From contig BDSU01000007.1 of the NCBI GenBank assembly GCA_002897675.1, positions 1 to 63,987 on the forward strand: a stretch of 63,987 nt of DNA. Direction: 5' to 3'. The DNA comes from a bacterium BMS3Abin02. GTDB lineage: Bacteria; Actinomycetota; Acidimicrobiia; Spongiisociales; UBA4744. The translations under genes and the position numbers were made by a program. Below are positions 18,634 to 28,196 of the stretch, piece after piece (the stretch's first letter is position 1; the number at the start of each line of letters is the position of its first letter). Under the pieces are notes generated by a model that worked only from the letters and a program-made list of their open reading frames with translations, made no database searches and was not told the DNA's origin.

Positions 18634-19089
18634 ATGCGGGCGGTGATTCAACGCGTTCGAGAAGCAGAGGTGACGGTCGATGGCAACCCCGTCGGCACCA
18701 TTGGTGTCGGGCTCCTGGTGCTCGTGTGCGTCGCCCGTGGCGACGAGTCCCGAGACGCAGAGGCGCTTGCCGACAAGGTCGTCGGCCTTCGGATCTTCTG
18801 CGACGATGACGGCAAGATGAACCGGTCCGTGACCGATGTCGGAGGGTCGGTGCTCATCGTCAGCCAGTTCACTCTCTGCGCCGACGTCAGAAAGGGTCGG
18901 AGGCCGTCGTTCACCGATGCTGCTCCCGCCGACGCAGCGGCGTCTCTCGTAGATGTGGTGGCGAACTCCGTGACGACTCGCGGCGTTCCTGTTGCCTCAG
19001 GGGCATTCGGTGAGAGGATGCTCGTCTCACTCGTGAATCAGGGACCGGTCACCCTCGTCGTCGACGTGAGAGGCGGGAAGGTCCTGTGA
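18634..19089 (+). CDS. dtd: D-aminoacyl-tRNA deacylase
   Basis: 151 residues, ATG at 18634. It begins with the family hallmark [17 protein letters not shown] and carries both cross-dimer motifs: [17 protein letters not shown] (active-site SQ) and [10 protein letters not shown] (the Gly-cisPro that rejects L-amino acids). It frees tRNA from D-amino acids and glycine in the cytoplasm. The length is normal. It is divergent from the sensor kinase gene, with only about 50 bases for both promoters, and its stop is 2 bases from the stop of the opposing DsbA-like gene. Confidence 0.96.
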   Translation: MRAVIQRVREAEVTVDGNPVGTIGVGLLVLVCVARGDESRDAEALADKVVGLRIFCDDDGKMNRSVTDVGGSVLIVSQFTLCADVRKGRRPSFTDAAPADAAASLVDVVANSVTTRGVPVASGAFGERMLVSLVNQGPVTLVVDVRGGKVL

Positions 19090-19091
19090 TC

Positions 19092-19727
19092 TCAATCCTG
19101 CAAGGCCGCTCGTTGCAGTAGATCCTCATAGACGGAGAGATGATCGGCCGTGATGATCGGGATCTCTCTCAACCGTGTCACTTCGAACCCGGGATTGGAC
19201 AGCACCGCGCCGTCCGGGAGAACGACCGTTGGACTTCCGCCGACGGGGACTCCCTTGCCCTCTTCGATGTCGGCGGCGATGTCGGCCCGGAACCTTCCGT
19301 TGTCGAGAGCCGAGGACAGGGCATCGTCGTCCAGCCCTTCGGTTTGTGCCACGGCAAGGAGTTCACTGCGAATTCCGAGATTTCGCGAGTGCAGAAAGAA
19401 GGCGCGTCGGATCGCGAGGTCGAAGTGCTCGCCGATGTCCTGCCCGTACGAATAGCCCCACTTCTGAGCCTCCGAGGCCAGTACGGACGAGACGGGCAGC
19501 GGGCCTTCATAGAGCGTGAATGCGCTCGGCTCGTGCTGGGCAAGAGCGACGATTTCGGCACGTCTCCGGCTCGCGGCAGGTGGCCGATGTGTGATGTCGA
19601 GCGGCCACGCCCGAAAGTCGAACGAAACGGAATCCGCACCGAGTTGGTCCCGCATCCTCCTCAGGCGGAGACTGGTTACGTATCCCCAGGGGCAGAGCAT
19701 GTCGCTCCATATCGTGATCACTGCCAT
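19092..19727 (-). CDS. DsbA-family (FrnE-like) thioredoxin-fold protein with a single active-site Cys
   Basis: 211 residues; the ATG at 19727 follows AAAGGAG and removes an unrelated N-terminal extension. The thioredoxin-like N-terminus is VITIWSDMLCPWGYV, and the helical insert and cis-Pro region GVPVGGSPTVVL fit the DsbA/2-hydroxychromene-2-carboxylate isomerase superfamily. The active site reads CPWG: the second Cys of CxxC is missing, so simple disulfide oxidation is unlikely and a glutathione/mycothiol-linked isomerase or transferase role is more plausible. No signal peptide is seen, so it is cytoplasmic. Confidence 0.8.
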   Translation of the reverse strand: MAVITIWSDMLCPWGYVTSLRLRRMRDQLGADSVSFDFRAWPLDITHRPPAASRRRAEIVALAQHEPSAFTLYEGPLPVSSVLASEAQKWGYSYGQDIGEHFDLAIRRAFFLHSRNLGIRSELLAVAQTEGLDDDALSSALDNGRFRADIAADIEEGKGVPVGGSPTVVLPDGAVLSNPGFEVTRLREIPIITADHLSVYEDLLQRAALQD

Positions 19728-19752
19728 TCGAGTACTCCTTTCGGTATCAAAC

Positions 19753-22700
19753 CTACCGCGGACCGGCGCCAACAGTGTCCAAGCCTCGAAGGAATGCCCG
19801 TCCCGGCGGACAGAAAGCGAGGAAATCGCACCATTGGCACTGCGGCGACGGGGTCTCGACGAACTCCTCTTCGAGGATCGCTCCGGTGAGGGACTCCAGA
19901 TGCTCGTGCGCCTCACCGAGCCAGGTCTCGTCGACGCGCTCGGTCACGACGTCGAGCCCGTCACCGAGGTAGACGAAGGCGACCTCGATGGTCCGTGGCG
20001 GATCTGTCGCCAGGTTCGCCTCGCGGGCCGCGATCGCGTACACCTCGAGCTGCACCTTCACGGCGGGGTTCGCCGAGCGCCTGCCCGTCTTGAAGTCGAC
20101 GATCTCCCAACTGCCGGGGGATCGCTCATAGATCGCGTCGATGCGTCCTTTCACGTTGACGGTGGGAGACAGCACGAGTTCGAAGGCGACTTCGACGAAT
20201 TGCGGACGCTGCGCCGCGAAGCGAGAAGAGAGATACGCGGCAAAGGGATCGCCCCTTGGCGGCCGGTCGGTGGTGACCAGATCGTATCCTTCCGCATCCG
20301 TGAGCGGCACGGTGCCGAGGTTGTGCAATTCGATGCGCCGATGTATCTCGATGCCGCGCCGGGCGGCGTGAGAGGGGCGTCTGGGAAGCGGATCGACCGC
20401 CGTCCAAAAGTAGCGCTTCGGGCAGGTCGCATAGGTGACCAGGTTGGTGACGGAGACCTTGAGTTTCGGCTGCCGGGGGATGAGTCGCGGATTCTTCGGG
20501 AGTTCGTCCATGACGAGCCGTAGCCTGCGTTGCTGCACCGCGAACCCCTCGGCATCCTGGGAGAGCCTCTCGAGCCATCCGGGATCGGCGGCGGCGTTCT
20601 CGAAGGCTGCTTCCCATCCCTCCGAGAACAGGGGATCGGGCGTCGGGACGCGCTGGCCGGTTCGCAGCGCCTCGGGCGGCTCTCCGGGATCCCCGACAGG
20701 AGGCTCGACGGTGACGCCATCGAGCCTCGCGACCGCGTCGAAGAGAGCGCTGGGTTTCTTGGCCCGACCGGTCGTGTACCAGTAGGCGCCGGTGAGTACG
20801 AGGTGGTGTTTGGCGCGAGTGACCGCCACGTAGGCGGCGCGCCACTCCTGGGCGTCGTGGCGCGAACGCAGCGCTGCCTCGCTGGTGTCGTCGCCCACGT
20901 GATCGATGCGCAAAGAGGCAGGCAGCGACCTCGGATAGCGCTGTGGATCGTCGAGACCTCCATGCGCGGACGATGGAAACGTGCCGCTACAGACCGCAGG
21001 AATGAACACCGCGGACCACTCGAGTCCCTTGGCCCGATGCACCGTCAGCAGGGAGACGGCGTCCTCACCGCTGAGCGTCGCCGTGTCGAGCTCCTCGGAC
21101 GCTGCATCCTGCCGTAGGAGATCGAGGTAATCGAGGAACGCGTCGAGCGAGGGGCGGCCCTCGAGCGGACTCCACTCTTCGGCGAGGTCGAGGAACCGGT
21201 AGAGGTTGAGTCGCGCCGACAAGCGCCGGGCCCCTTCGAGCGCCTCCACCTCGGCCCAGGCTCCGGTGGCATCGAGGATGTGCCGGGCGAGATCCACGAG
21301 TGTGACCCCCTGGGCGAGGGTCACCAGGGTGCGGTAGCGCTCACGGAACTGTGTGAGTCGACTTCGAACGGTTTCAGGGAGTTCGGTCTTCTCCTCATCG
21401 ATCGCCACGAGCATCGTTGCGCCAAGTTCGCGGCCTCTTCGGGCAAGCGGCACCAGGTCGCCCATCCCCAGCCGGTAGCAGGAGCCGAGAAGGATTCGAA
21501 CGAGTGACGGTGCGTCGTCGGGATGTCCGATCAGCCGCATCCATGCGTGAAGATCGGCCACCTCGGGTACTTGGAGGAGGCCGCCGAGCGCAGCGACCTC
21601 CACAGGAATGTCGAGCGCATCCAGCGCCTCCCGCAGCAGAGGGATGGTCCGGTTCTTGCGAAACAGCAGCGCCATGTCGCGCCACCGGAGACCCTGAGAG
21701 TCGTGAAGTCGCCGCACTTCTCTGGCGATCCATGCGGCTTCGTCGGTCGCGGCATGGAACCAGGCGAGCGAGACCGTGCCCGTCTCCGCGTCCGGACGAG
21801 CGACGAGTCGTTCGACACCCTGTGTGTCGCCGATCCTCTTCTTGATCGCGTTCGCCGCGTCGATGATGCGACGATCAGAACGCCGGTTCACTCCCAGCGC
21901 CAGGGTCTTCGCGGGTTTTCCTGCGACGGAGAAGTGATCGGGAAAGGCGGCGAAGTTCTCCAGAGATGCCCCGCGCCACTCGTAGATCGTCTGATCCGGG
22001 TCGCCCACGGCGGTCACGGGGAATCCGTCTCCGAAGAGCTGCAACAGGAGCTCGCGCTGTGCCGGGTTTGTGTCCTGGTACTCGTCGAGGAGTACGACGC
22101 GGTAGCGGTCCCGGATTCTGCGGCCTACCGAAGGCTCCGAGACGATCTCGTATCCGTAGCGGATCAGGTCCGAGTAGTCGGCGACACCGAGCCTGCGCTT
22201 GAGTGTCTCGTACCGTTCGAGGACCGCGGCCATCTCGCGTCGGGCCGCCTCGACCTCGTCATCGGGGCGCAGAGCGAGAATGTCCGAGGGGGAGCGGAGG
22301 TGATCGCCGAGTCGCGCGCCGAGTACTGCCAGCTCGTCCACTCGGCGAGCGGGAGAGGTCAGGTCGAGAAGCTCCGGCGATCCGGCTCCGAGCGCTTCAC
22401 GAAGTAGCTCGCGCTGATAGCCGGAACCGATGACACCGATGTCACGCTCGATGCCGACCATCGGACCGAACTCGCCGACGATTCCGTGGGCGAAGCCGTG
22501 ATAGGTCGTGACCTCCACTTCACGACCCTCGCGAGCGAAATCGGGGAGATGAAGTCGGAGCTTATCGGCCAGTTCCTCGGCGGCCTTGTTGGTGAACGTG
22601 ATGCCGAGCGCAGCCTCGGGCTCGATGTCGGCCTCACGAACCAGCGCTGCCAGCCGCATCGCAATCGTGGTCGTCTTCCCGGTGCCTGCCCCTGCCGCGA

Positions 22701-22764
22701 CTCGCAGCGGCTCGAGTGGGTATTCGATGATCCGGCGCTGCTCGGTGGTCGGAGTGATACTCAT
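19753..22764 (-). CDS. AdnAB-like UvrD helicase-RecB nuclease, second subunit
   Basis: 1003 residues; ATG at 22764 overlaps the stop of the upstream subunit (ATGA). The UvrD-type motor has Walker A AAGAGTGKT (23-31), motif II VLLDEYQDTNPAQ and motif V/VI TVHRAKGLEWSAVFIP. The C-terminal nuclease has IVDFKTG and QLEVY (PD-(D/E)XK). A cysteine in ATCPKRY plus CxxCxxxxxC (CQWCDFLAFC) near the end make a 4Fe-4S cluster site. With its neighbour it matches the mycobacterial AdnA/AdnB double-strand-break resecting motor-nuclease, in which both subunits carry motor and nuclease. I cannot say which subunit is A or B. Confidence 0.9.
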   Translation of the reverse strand: MSITPTTEQRRIIEYPLEPLRVAAGAGTGKTTTIAMRLAALVREADIEPEAALGITFTNKAAEELADKLRLHLPDFAREGREVEVTTYHGFAHGIVGEFGPMVGIERDIGVIGSGYQRELLREALGAGSPELLDLTSPARRVDELAVLGARLGDHLRSPSDILALRPDDEVEAARREMAAVLERYETLKRRLGVADYSDLIRYGYEIVSEPSVGRRIRDRYRVVLLDEYQDTNPAQRELLLQLFGDGFPVTAVGDPDQTIYEWRGASLENFAAFPDHFSVAGKPAKTLALGVNRRSDRRIIDAANAIKKRIGDTQGVERLVARPDAETGTVSLAWFHAATDEAAWIAREVRRLHDSQGLRWRDMALLFRKNRTIPLLREALDALDIPVEVAALGGLLQVPEVADLHAWMRLIGHPDDAPSLVRILLGSCYRLGMGDLVPLARRGRELGATMLVAIDEEKTELPETVRSRLTQFRERYRTLVTLAQGVTLVDLARHILDATGAWAEVEALEGARRLSARLNLYRFLDLAEEWSPLEGRPSLDAFLDYLDLLRQDAASEELDTATLSGEDAVSLLTVHRAKGLEWSAVFIPAVCSGTFPSSAHGGLDDPQRYPRSLPASLRIDHVGDDTSEAALRSRHDAQEWRAAYVAVTRAKHHLVLTGAYWYTTGRAKKPSALFDAVARLDGVTVEPPVGDPGEPPEALRTGQRVPTPDPLFSEGWEAAFENAAADPGWLERLSQDAEGFAVQQRRLRLVMDELPKNPRLIPRQPKLKVSVTNLVTYATCPKRYFWTAVDPLPRRPSHAARRGIEIHRRIELHNLGTVPLTDAEGYDLVTTDRPPRGDPFAAYLSSRFAAQRPQFVEVAFELVLSPTVNVKGRIDAIYERSPGSWEIVDFKTGRRSANPAVKVQLEVYAIAAREANLATDPPRTIEVAFVYLGDGLDVVTERVDETWLGEAHEHLESLTGAILEEEFVETPSPQCQWCDFLAFCPPGRAFLRGLDTVGAGPR

Positions 22765-25733
22765 GGTCGAAAGGCTTCCCGTCCCTCGGGCCATTCGGGA
22801 CAGACGAGCCGAACGCGGCAGTATTCGCATGCGCGACCGGTCGCAGGTGTCCAATCCTCGTTTCGGATGCCGACGACGATGGCTGCCATCGCTTCGATGA
22901 TTGCATCCATCTGCTCCAGATCGAGTTTGCGGACGGAGACGGATTTCGCGTCCGTCTTCGCCGGATACCACATCTCTGCTCCCACGACGGGGCCATACCG
23001 TGACAACTCGGGGTCTTCCTCCGCCGCCATGGCGTAGAAGCCGAGCTGGATGGAGACGGCGGCTTCTGCCAATGAGAGTGGGGTCGCTCCCGTCTTGTAG
23101 TCCACGATCACCATGCCGTGCTCCGTGACCTCGATCCGGTCGGCTTTCCCGTGCCATGTGGCACCCTCGATGTCGAGATCGAGCCATCGCTCCAGAGCGA
23201 CGGGCAGACCTGTTCCCGGCCAATGTTCGTAGAGATGGGTGAGGATGCGTTCGGCCCGCCGGAACCAGGCCGAGGCCCAGGGCTCTCCTCCGAATTCCGA
23301 AGGGTCCCACAGCGCCGAGAGGTGTTCGAAGGCCTCATCGAGGTCGGCATGCCGGTCGCCTCGCGCCATGGCCGACCGTTCGGCTCTCTCGAGCGCCTCA
23401 TGCACGACCGATCCCAGCGACGCGTAGGAGCTGGGCTCGTCGCCGACATGGAGGAGACGTTCGAACGCGAACTTGCGGGGACACGTGTGGTACGCCTCGG
23501 CCTTCGACGGTGACATCACCAGGTCGATGCCGACGAGACCGGTGTCGGGCCCGCGACGGCGGACCCCGGCGAACTCGTGCCACGGCCGGAGACCCCATCG
23601 GGATCCTTCGAGGAGGAGCGAGAGCGCCGCGGTGCGCACGACCGGAGCTTCCCCCGGGTCGCCGACGATCCGTCGCAGCCATGCCTCCGCTTCGAGGGTG
23701 GTCACCGGTTTCGTCCGCTCCGGCGGCCGCGATATCGCAGCTTCGACCGTCGGGACCCCCGCCACGGCAGGGAGGAAGCGGCTGGGCATCCCTCGCCCTT
23801 CATCGAACCCGCGTGAAGTGCAGGTCCACACCACTCGCTTGCGTGCCCGACTGATCGCCGTGTAGGCGAGACGCATTTCCTCCTGGAGGCGGAACCGGAG
23901 ATAGCCCGGTGTGTCGTCGGGAATCGAAGGGGTGAGATGTCTCGAACCGAGGAGCGACTCTCTGGACCGAAGATCGGGAAAGGTCCCTTCGACGGCGTCT
24001 GCGATGAAGACGAAGTCGAACTGGAGGCCCTTCGACTGGTGCAGCGTCGTCAACGTCAGCCGGTCTTCCTCGGGCTCCCGGTACGAGAGGAGAGGGGTCG
24101 CCTCGAAATCCTCCTGGTTCGTCAGCAGCCGGTAGTCGTTCAGGGTCGTGGAGGGGTCTCGTTCCGCAAGCCGGCCGAGGACTTGTGCGAGCGATGTCCA
24201 TGCTGCACGTTCCTCTCTCCGCTCGGGATCGGCGACGATGTCGGCGATCTGCGGAAGCGATGTCCAGATGTTCCAGAATCCGTCGACTGCAGAGGCACTC
24301 GTCGCCCATGTGGCGTCCGCGAGGAGATCGGCGAGGGGATGTCCATCCTCGATGCCCGTTCGGATGATGTCACTCCACGGAGTGTCCCCTTCCGTGCGCG
24401 AACGTTCGAGTTCGCGGAGGCGACCGAGGGGGATGCGAAAGAACGGACCCAGCAGGATGCGCCGGACCGCACGGTCCTGTTCGATACCGCTCGCGGTTGC
24501 GGCGATGGCGCAGTCGAAGATCACGCGAACCGTGGGGTGATCGGCGAGACGGGCGTCAGGTTGATCGTGGGGTATCCCCCTTCGCTCGAGAGAGCGGGAC
24601 AGCTCGGGGAGGAACCGCCGTTTGGACCGGACGAAGACGGCCATGGACGCGTAGGGACACTCTTCCTCGAGGTGGAGGCGTTGGATCTCGCGGGCCAGCC
24701 ATTCGGCCTCCTCGCTCTGCTGCGTGAAGCCGTACACCTCGACGCTGCCGCTTCCCGGCGCAGGCGTCACCGGTCCGGCAGCTCCCGGCAGTGCCCCTCC
24801 GGCCGTGACACGCTCCGCCGCAGCCAGGATCTGTCCGGGCACTCGAAAGGAAGTCGTGAGGATCAAGCGTCGGGCGGCTTCCCCACCTGGTCCGGTGAAG
24901 AGCTCGGGAAAGAGGGCGACGTTATGGAGGTCGGCTCCTCTGAAGCTGTAGATCGATTGGTACGGATCGGCCGCGACCGTCAGATTCCGGCCGACCGCCG
25001 TCAGGCGTTGCAGCAATCCGACTTGTGCAGGAGTCGTGTCCTGGTACTCGTCGACGAGAACGAAACGGTACTGATCGGCGACCGCGTCTCTGGCTTGCGG
25101 GCTCTCGAGAACGTTCACTGCATCGGCCAGCAGGGAACCGTAGTCGGTGCGGCCGATCGTGCGCAGTCTTTCCCCATACCGTTCGAGAAACGCGGGCAGT
25201 GCCTTCCAGTCGGCACGCTCCGAAGTAATCGAGGCGAGGCGGTCCGGGTCGATCAGTTGCTCGCTGCATCTCAGCACGAAGTCCGTGACCTCGCCTGCGA
25301 AGGCGTTGGTCGGGAGGAGGGAACGAAACGGGAGTGGCCACCGTGCCGGGTCTTCCGTCTCCAGGAGCTCGTGGACCACCGCTACCTGTTCCGGGCCGGT
25401 CAGCAATGTCGGCCGGCTTGTCCACCCGAGGAGCCCCTGTCCGAATGTCTCCAGCAGACGGGAAGCGAGCGAGTGGAACGTGGCCACCGGCACCGCGACG
25501 CCGGAACGTCGCAGGAGCGACTCCAGTCTCTCCTTCAGGTCTGCCACGCCCCGTCGCGAGAAAGACAGCAGTAGCAGGTTCTCCGCCCGCACGCCATCTT
25601 CGAGCAGATGGTGCGCCCTCCGAACGAGGAACTCCGTCTTGCCGGTTCCGGGGCCACCGACGACGATCTGGGACCCTTCTGCACGACGTATCGCGTCCGG
25701 CCACCCGGCAGGATCGATGCGCTGCTCGTTCAT
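22761..25733 (-). CDS. AdnAB-like UvrD helicase-RecB nuclease, first subunit
   Basis: 990 residues from the ATG at 25733; upstream frame is unrelated. Motor motifs: Walker A VGGPGTGKTEF (about 25-35), LVDEYQDTTPAQ, TLHQSKGLQFDFVFIADAVEG. Nuclease motifs: VIVDYKTGATP and QLGFYAM. It too has the four-cysteine cluster pattern (HTCPRKF and CEYCRVRLVC). It is translated first and coupled to the second subunit. The pair would unwind and degrade DNA ends for homologous repair in place of RecBCD. The gene is divergent from the dehydrogenase gene across a 213-base gap with a long inverted repeat. Confidence 0.9.
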   Translation of the reverse strand: MNEQRIDPAGWPDAIRRAEGSQIVVGGPGTGKTEFLVRRAHHLLEDGVRAENLLLLSFSRRGVADLKERLESLLRRSGVAVPVATFHSLASRLLETFGQGLLGWTSRPTLLTGPEQVAVVHELLETEDPARWPLPFRSLLPTNAFAGEVTDFVLRCSEQLIDPDRLASITSERADWKALPAFLERYGERLRTIGRTDYGSLLADAVNVLESPQARDAVADQYRFVLVDEYQDTTPAQVGLLQRLTAVGRNLTVAADPYQSIYSFRGADLHNVALFPELFTGPGGEAARRLILTTSFRVPGQILAAAERVTAGGALPGAAGPVTPAPGSGSVEVYGFTQQSEEAEWLAREIQRLHLEEECPYASMAVFVRSKRRFLPELSRSLERRGIPHDQPDARLADHPTVRVIFDCAIAATASGIEQDRAVRRILLGPFFRIPLGRLRELERSRTEGDTPWSDIIRTGIEDGHPLADLLADATWATSASAVDGFWNIWTSLPQIADIVADPERREERAAWTSLAQVLGRLAERDPSTTLNDYRLLTNQEDFEATPLLSYREPEEDRLTLTTLHQSKGLQFDFVFIADAVEGTFPDLRSRESLLGSRHLTPSIPDDTPGYLRFRLQEEMRLAYTAISRARKRVVWTCTSRGFDEGRGMPSRFLPAVAGVPTVEAAISRPPERTKPVTTLEAEAWLRRIVGDPGEAPVVRTAALSLLLEGSRWGLRPWHEFAGVRRRGPDTGLVGIDLVMSPSKAEAYHTCPRKFAFERLLHVGDEPSSYASLGSVVHEALERAERSAMARGDRHADLDEAFEHLSALWDPSEFGGEPWASAWFRRAERILTHLYEHWPGTGLPVALERWLDLDIEGATWHGKADRIEVTEHGMVIVDYKTGATPLSLAEAAVSIQLGFYAMAAEEDPELSRYGPVVGAEMWYPAKTDAKSVSVRKLDLEQMDAIIEAMAAIVVGIRNEDWTPATGRACEYCRVRLVCPEWPEGREAFRP

Positions 25734-25774
25734 ATCCGACAGGCTAGGGGTCGGGTATGACACATTGTTGAGAA

Positions 25775-25831
25775 CCCTGAACCTAGGGCTCGTAGGTGCG
25801 CTGGGCGCATCCCTGAGCCCTGGGTTCAGGG
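25775..25831. repeat. Long inverted repeat between adnAB-like and dehydrogenase genes
   Basis: Arms of 17 bases at 25775-25791 (CCCTGAACCTAGGGCTC) and 25815-25831 pair at 16 positions plus one T-G. The loop holds its own hairpin, TGCGC-TGG-GCGCA (25797-25809), which can be extended by two pairs. Both wobble pairs favour RNA on the + strand, but the likely dehydrogenase promoter lies downstream (near 25923), so a DNA operator or cruciform serving both divergent promoters is equally possible. Confidence 0.75.
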
Positions 25832-25947
25832 AACGATGCGCCGGCCGATGGGCGAAAGTCTGTCGTGCCGTGACCGATGGTGCAGGCGATGGGGGGGTTC
25901 GTTCGAAGGCATGCGTTCGGTGTAGATTGTGGTATCCCAGGAGGCGT

Positions 25948-27231
25948 ATGGAAAGCATTTCAAAGGGTGTCGAGGCCCGGGAGTGGGAGTCACAGATGTA
26001 TCGCGAGGCGGTCGCGCAGTTCGACCGCGTCGCGGAGATCATGAATCTGGACACGAACGTTTGGGAGCGCCTCCGCTACCCCCAGCGGTCGCTCGTCGTG
26101 ACGTTTCCGTACCGTAGAGACAAGTACTCCGACGTGGAGACCCTGTTCGGGTACCGGGTCCAGCATGTGTTGACGATGGGACCGACGAAGGGTGGGATCC
26201 GGTTCGCACCGGATGTGAACCTGGGCGAAGTTGCCGCCCTTGCCATGCTCATGACCTGGAAGACGTCGATCGTCGAACTGCCGTTCGGAGGCGCCAAGGG
26301 CGGCGTCCGCGTCAACCCGCTCGAGCTGAGCCTGCCGGAGCTTCAGCGGGTCACCAGACGCTACACCGTCGAGGTGATCAATTTCATCGGGCCCAACAAG
26401 GACATCCCCGCTCCGGACATGGGGACCAATGAGCAGACGATGGCCTGGATCATGGACACGTACAGTCAGGAAGTCGGACACACGGAGCCTGCGGTCGTCA
26501 CGGGGAAGCCACCGGCGCTCGGTGGGTCGGTCGCTCGAAGAGAGGCGACGGGTCGCGGTGTCGTCAGCCTGCTCCCTGCGGCAGCCAACCACGCCGGCGT
26601 GAACCTCTCGGGTGCCAGGGTGATCGTCCAGGGGTTCGGCAACGTCGGGCGGTACGCGGCGATCGCCGCCACGGAGATGGGGTGTTCCGTCGTCGCCGTC
26701 TCGGACATTCACGGTGGGATCTGCGATCCGGAAGGACTCGAAATCGGCAAGGTCGTGCGATGGGTCGATGAGCACGGGTTTCTCGACGGGTATCCCGATG
26801 CGGATCCGATCGGCAATGCAGAGCTACTCGAACTACCGTGCGAGATCCTCATCCCTGCTGCGGTTGCCGGCGTCATCCACAAGGACAACGCCGAGAGGGT
26901 GCAGGCACGAATCATTGCCGAGGGAGCCAACGCTCCGACCACGATGGAGGCCGACCAGATCCTCGGGGACAAAGGTGTGTTCCTCATTCCGGATATCCTT
27001 GCCAACTCCGGCGGGGTCACGGTCTCCTATTTCGAGTGGGTCCAGGATCTACAGAACTACTTCTGGACCGAGAATGAAACGGTGGCACGGCTGCGCGAGA
27101 TCATGAACAGGGCTTTCGACGAGGTGCTGTCCATCAGCATCAAACGCAACGTCGACATGCGCACGGCGGCGCTGATCAAAGGCGTGCACAGGGTCGCCGA
27201 GGCGAAACTGATCCGCGGCGTCTACCCGTAG
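25948..27231 (+). CDS. Glutamate/leucine-type amino-acid dehydrogenase
   Basis: 427 residues; ATG behind a perfect CCAGGAGG and, 20 bases up, an extended -10 (TGTAGATT). It is the hexameric Glu/Leu/Phe/Val dehydrogenase family: GPTKGGIRFAP, the lysine motif LPFGGAKGGVRVNP, PAPDMGTNEQTMAWIMD and the NAD(P)-binding VIVQGFGNVGRYAA. It deaminates glutamate (most likely, from the ~420-residue length and Rossmann spacing) to 2-oxoglutarate and ammonia, or runs in reverse. Cofactor choice cannot be read with certainty. It ends 6 bases from the end of the converging nuclease gene. Confidence 0.9.
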   Translation: MESISKGVEAREWESQMYREAVAQFDRVAEIMNLDTNVWERLRYPQRSLVVTFPYRRDKYSDVETLFGYRVQHVLTMGPTKGGIRFAPDVNLGEVAALAMLMTWKTSIVELPFGGAKGGVRVNPLELSLPELQRVTRRYTVEVINFIGPNKDIPAPDMGTNEQTMAWIMDTYSQEVGHTEPAVVTGKPPALGGSVARREATGRGVVSLLPAAANHAGVNLSGARVIVQGFGNVGRYAAIAATEMGCSVVAVSDIHGGICDPEGLEIGKVVRWVDEHGFLDGYPDADPIGNAELLELPCEILIPAAVAGVIHKDNAERVQARIIAEGANAPTTMEADQILGDKGVFLIPDILANSGGVTVSYFEWVQDLQNYFWTENETVARLREIMNRAFDEVLSISIKRNVDMRTAALIKGVHRVAEAKLIRGVYP

Positions 27232-27237
27232 GCGGCC

Positions 27238-28008
27238 TCAGGTCTCTGGCGACCGTGCCCACGCCGGACACCGATCTTTGAACGAGCACCAGTCGCACAG
27301 TGGTCCCGGATTCGCCGGGAACCGTTCTTCGGCGATCGCCTGGTCGATGCGATCCCACAACGCTCGAACTGCGCGCTCCACGGCATCGAGCTTGCTGTCG
27401 TCGATGCCGAGCCGGTACATGGTGGGGCCGTTCAGATAGAGCAGACGGACTTCGATCGGCGTGCGACCGGTCCGCTTACGGACGAGCAGGGCGTAGATCT
27501 TCAGGGCAAAGAACGCGCCCATGGCATAGCGCTCAGGAGGGGCTTTCCCGGTCTTGTAGTCGAGGATGACGAGGTCGCCGTCTGCGGTCTCGTCGATTCG
27601 ATCCAGGATGCCGCGAATCGCCATGCCGTCGAGTTGCTCGAGCATGTTGAGTTCGCGATGCAGCGGCGACACCTCGGTCGGATCCTCGAGAGCGAAATAG
27701 TTGCCGAGCAAGGCCATACTCTCCATGCCCCAGCGGCGTTCGGCATCGCTGTCCTCGAACAGTTCGAGGTACTCCTCGTTGTCGCGCAGCTCGGTCCATG
27801 CTTGTCGAAACAGCTCATAGAGCCGCTCTGCGGTGCGCTCCGGAGCGGGCAGATCGTAGAGGCGTTCCAGGGCGAGATGGGCCGTGGTGCCTCGCGCCTG
27901 ATAGATCGTGGTCGGTTCCGGGAGCCGGTCGATGGCGCGGAACTTGAACAGCTGCGGACACGTCTTGAAATCGCCGGCCCTGCTTGGGGAAAGGGTTTGG
28001 AGACTCAT
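27238..28008 (-). CDS. RecB/Cas4-like PD-(D/E)XK nuclease with Fe-S cluster motif
   Basis: 256 residues from the ATG at 28008; the 220-codon upstream frame is non-conserved and covers the hairpin region. Motifs in order: cysteine in FKTCPQLF, His in GTTAHLALERLY, Asp in ILDRID, VILDYKTGKAP and terminal CxxCxxxxxC (CDWCSFKDRC). This is the single-domain RecB-exonuclease family with a 4Fe-4S cluster, known across actinobacteria and related in fold to Cas4 and the AdnAB nuclease domains. The usual QxxxY glutamine is replaced by Ala (ALKIY). Its partner is unknown; the helicase-nuclease pair 2.2 kb away is a candidate. Confidence 0.85.
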   Translation of the reverse strand: MSLQTLSPSRAGDFKTCPQLFKFRAIDRLPEPTTIYQARGTTAHLALERLYDLPAPERTAERLYELFRQAWTELRDNEEYLELFEDSDAERRWGMESMALLGNYFALEDPTEVSPLHRELNMLEQLDGMAIRGILDRIDETADGDLVILDYKTGKAPPERYAMGAFFALKIYALLVRKRTGRTPIEVRLLYLNGPTMYRLGIDDSKLDAVERAVRALWDRIDQAIAEERFPANPGPLCDWCSFKDRCPAWARSPET

Positions 28009-28196
28009 GGTCGTGACGATAGCGACCGGGTGTGACACCACATGACGTGAGTCGCGAAAACTCGACCTGTGACCGCGAAAAACAGACAAGCCTGAGGCTT
28101 GCATGTTCATGGAGGCTTCCGTAAGTTGCCGTTGCTGTGTTGGAGACGTTCGATGCAGCAAGGGTGAGCCGGCCGGGCGACTGGACGGCGAACCTG
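28009..28196. other. Upstream region of the nuclease gene with CGCGAAA boxes
   Basis: No gene. GTCGCGAAA at 28051-28059 (inside GAGT...ACTC) and ACCGCGAAA at 28072-28080 lie close before the nuclease start. The same GTCGCGAAA box recurs at 28582-28590 and 28603-28611. Confidence 0.4.
28087..28101 (-). terminator. Intrinsic terminator acting on the minus strand
   Basis: CAAGCC-TCA-GGCTTG followed on the minus strand by TCTGTTTTT. It would stop minus-strand transcripts entering the nuclease gene from the hairpin region, so the nuclease promoter should lie at 28009-28086. Confidence 0.65.
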
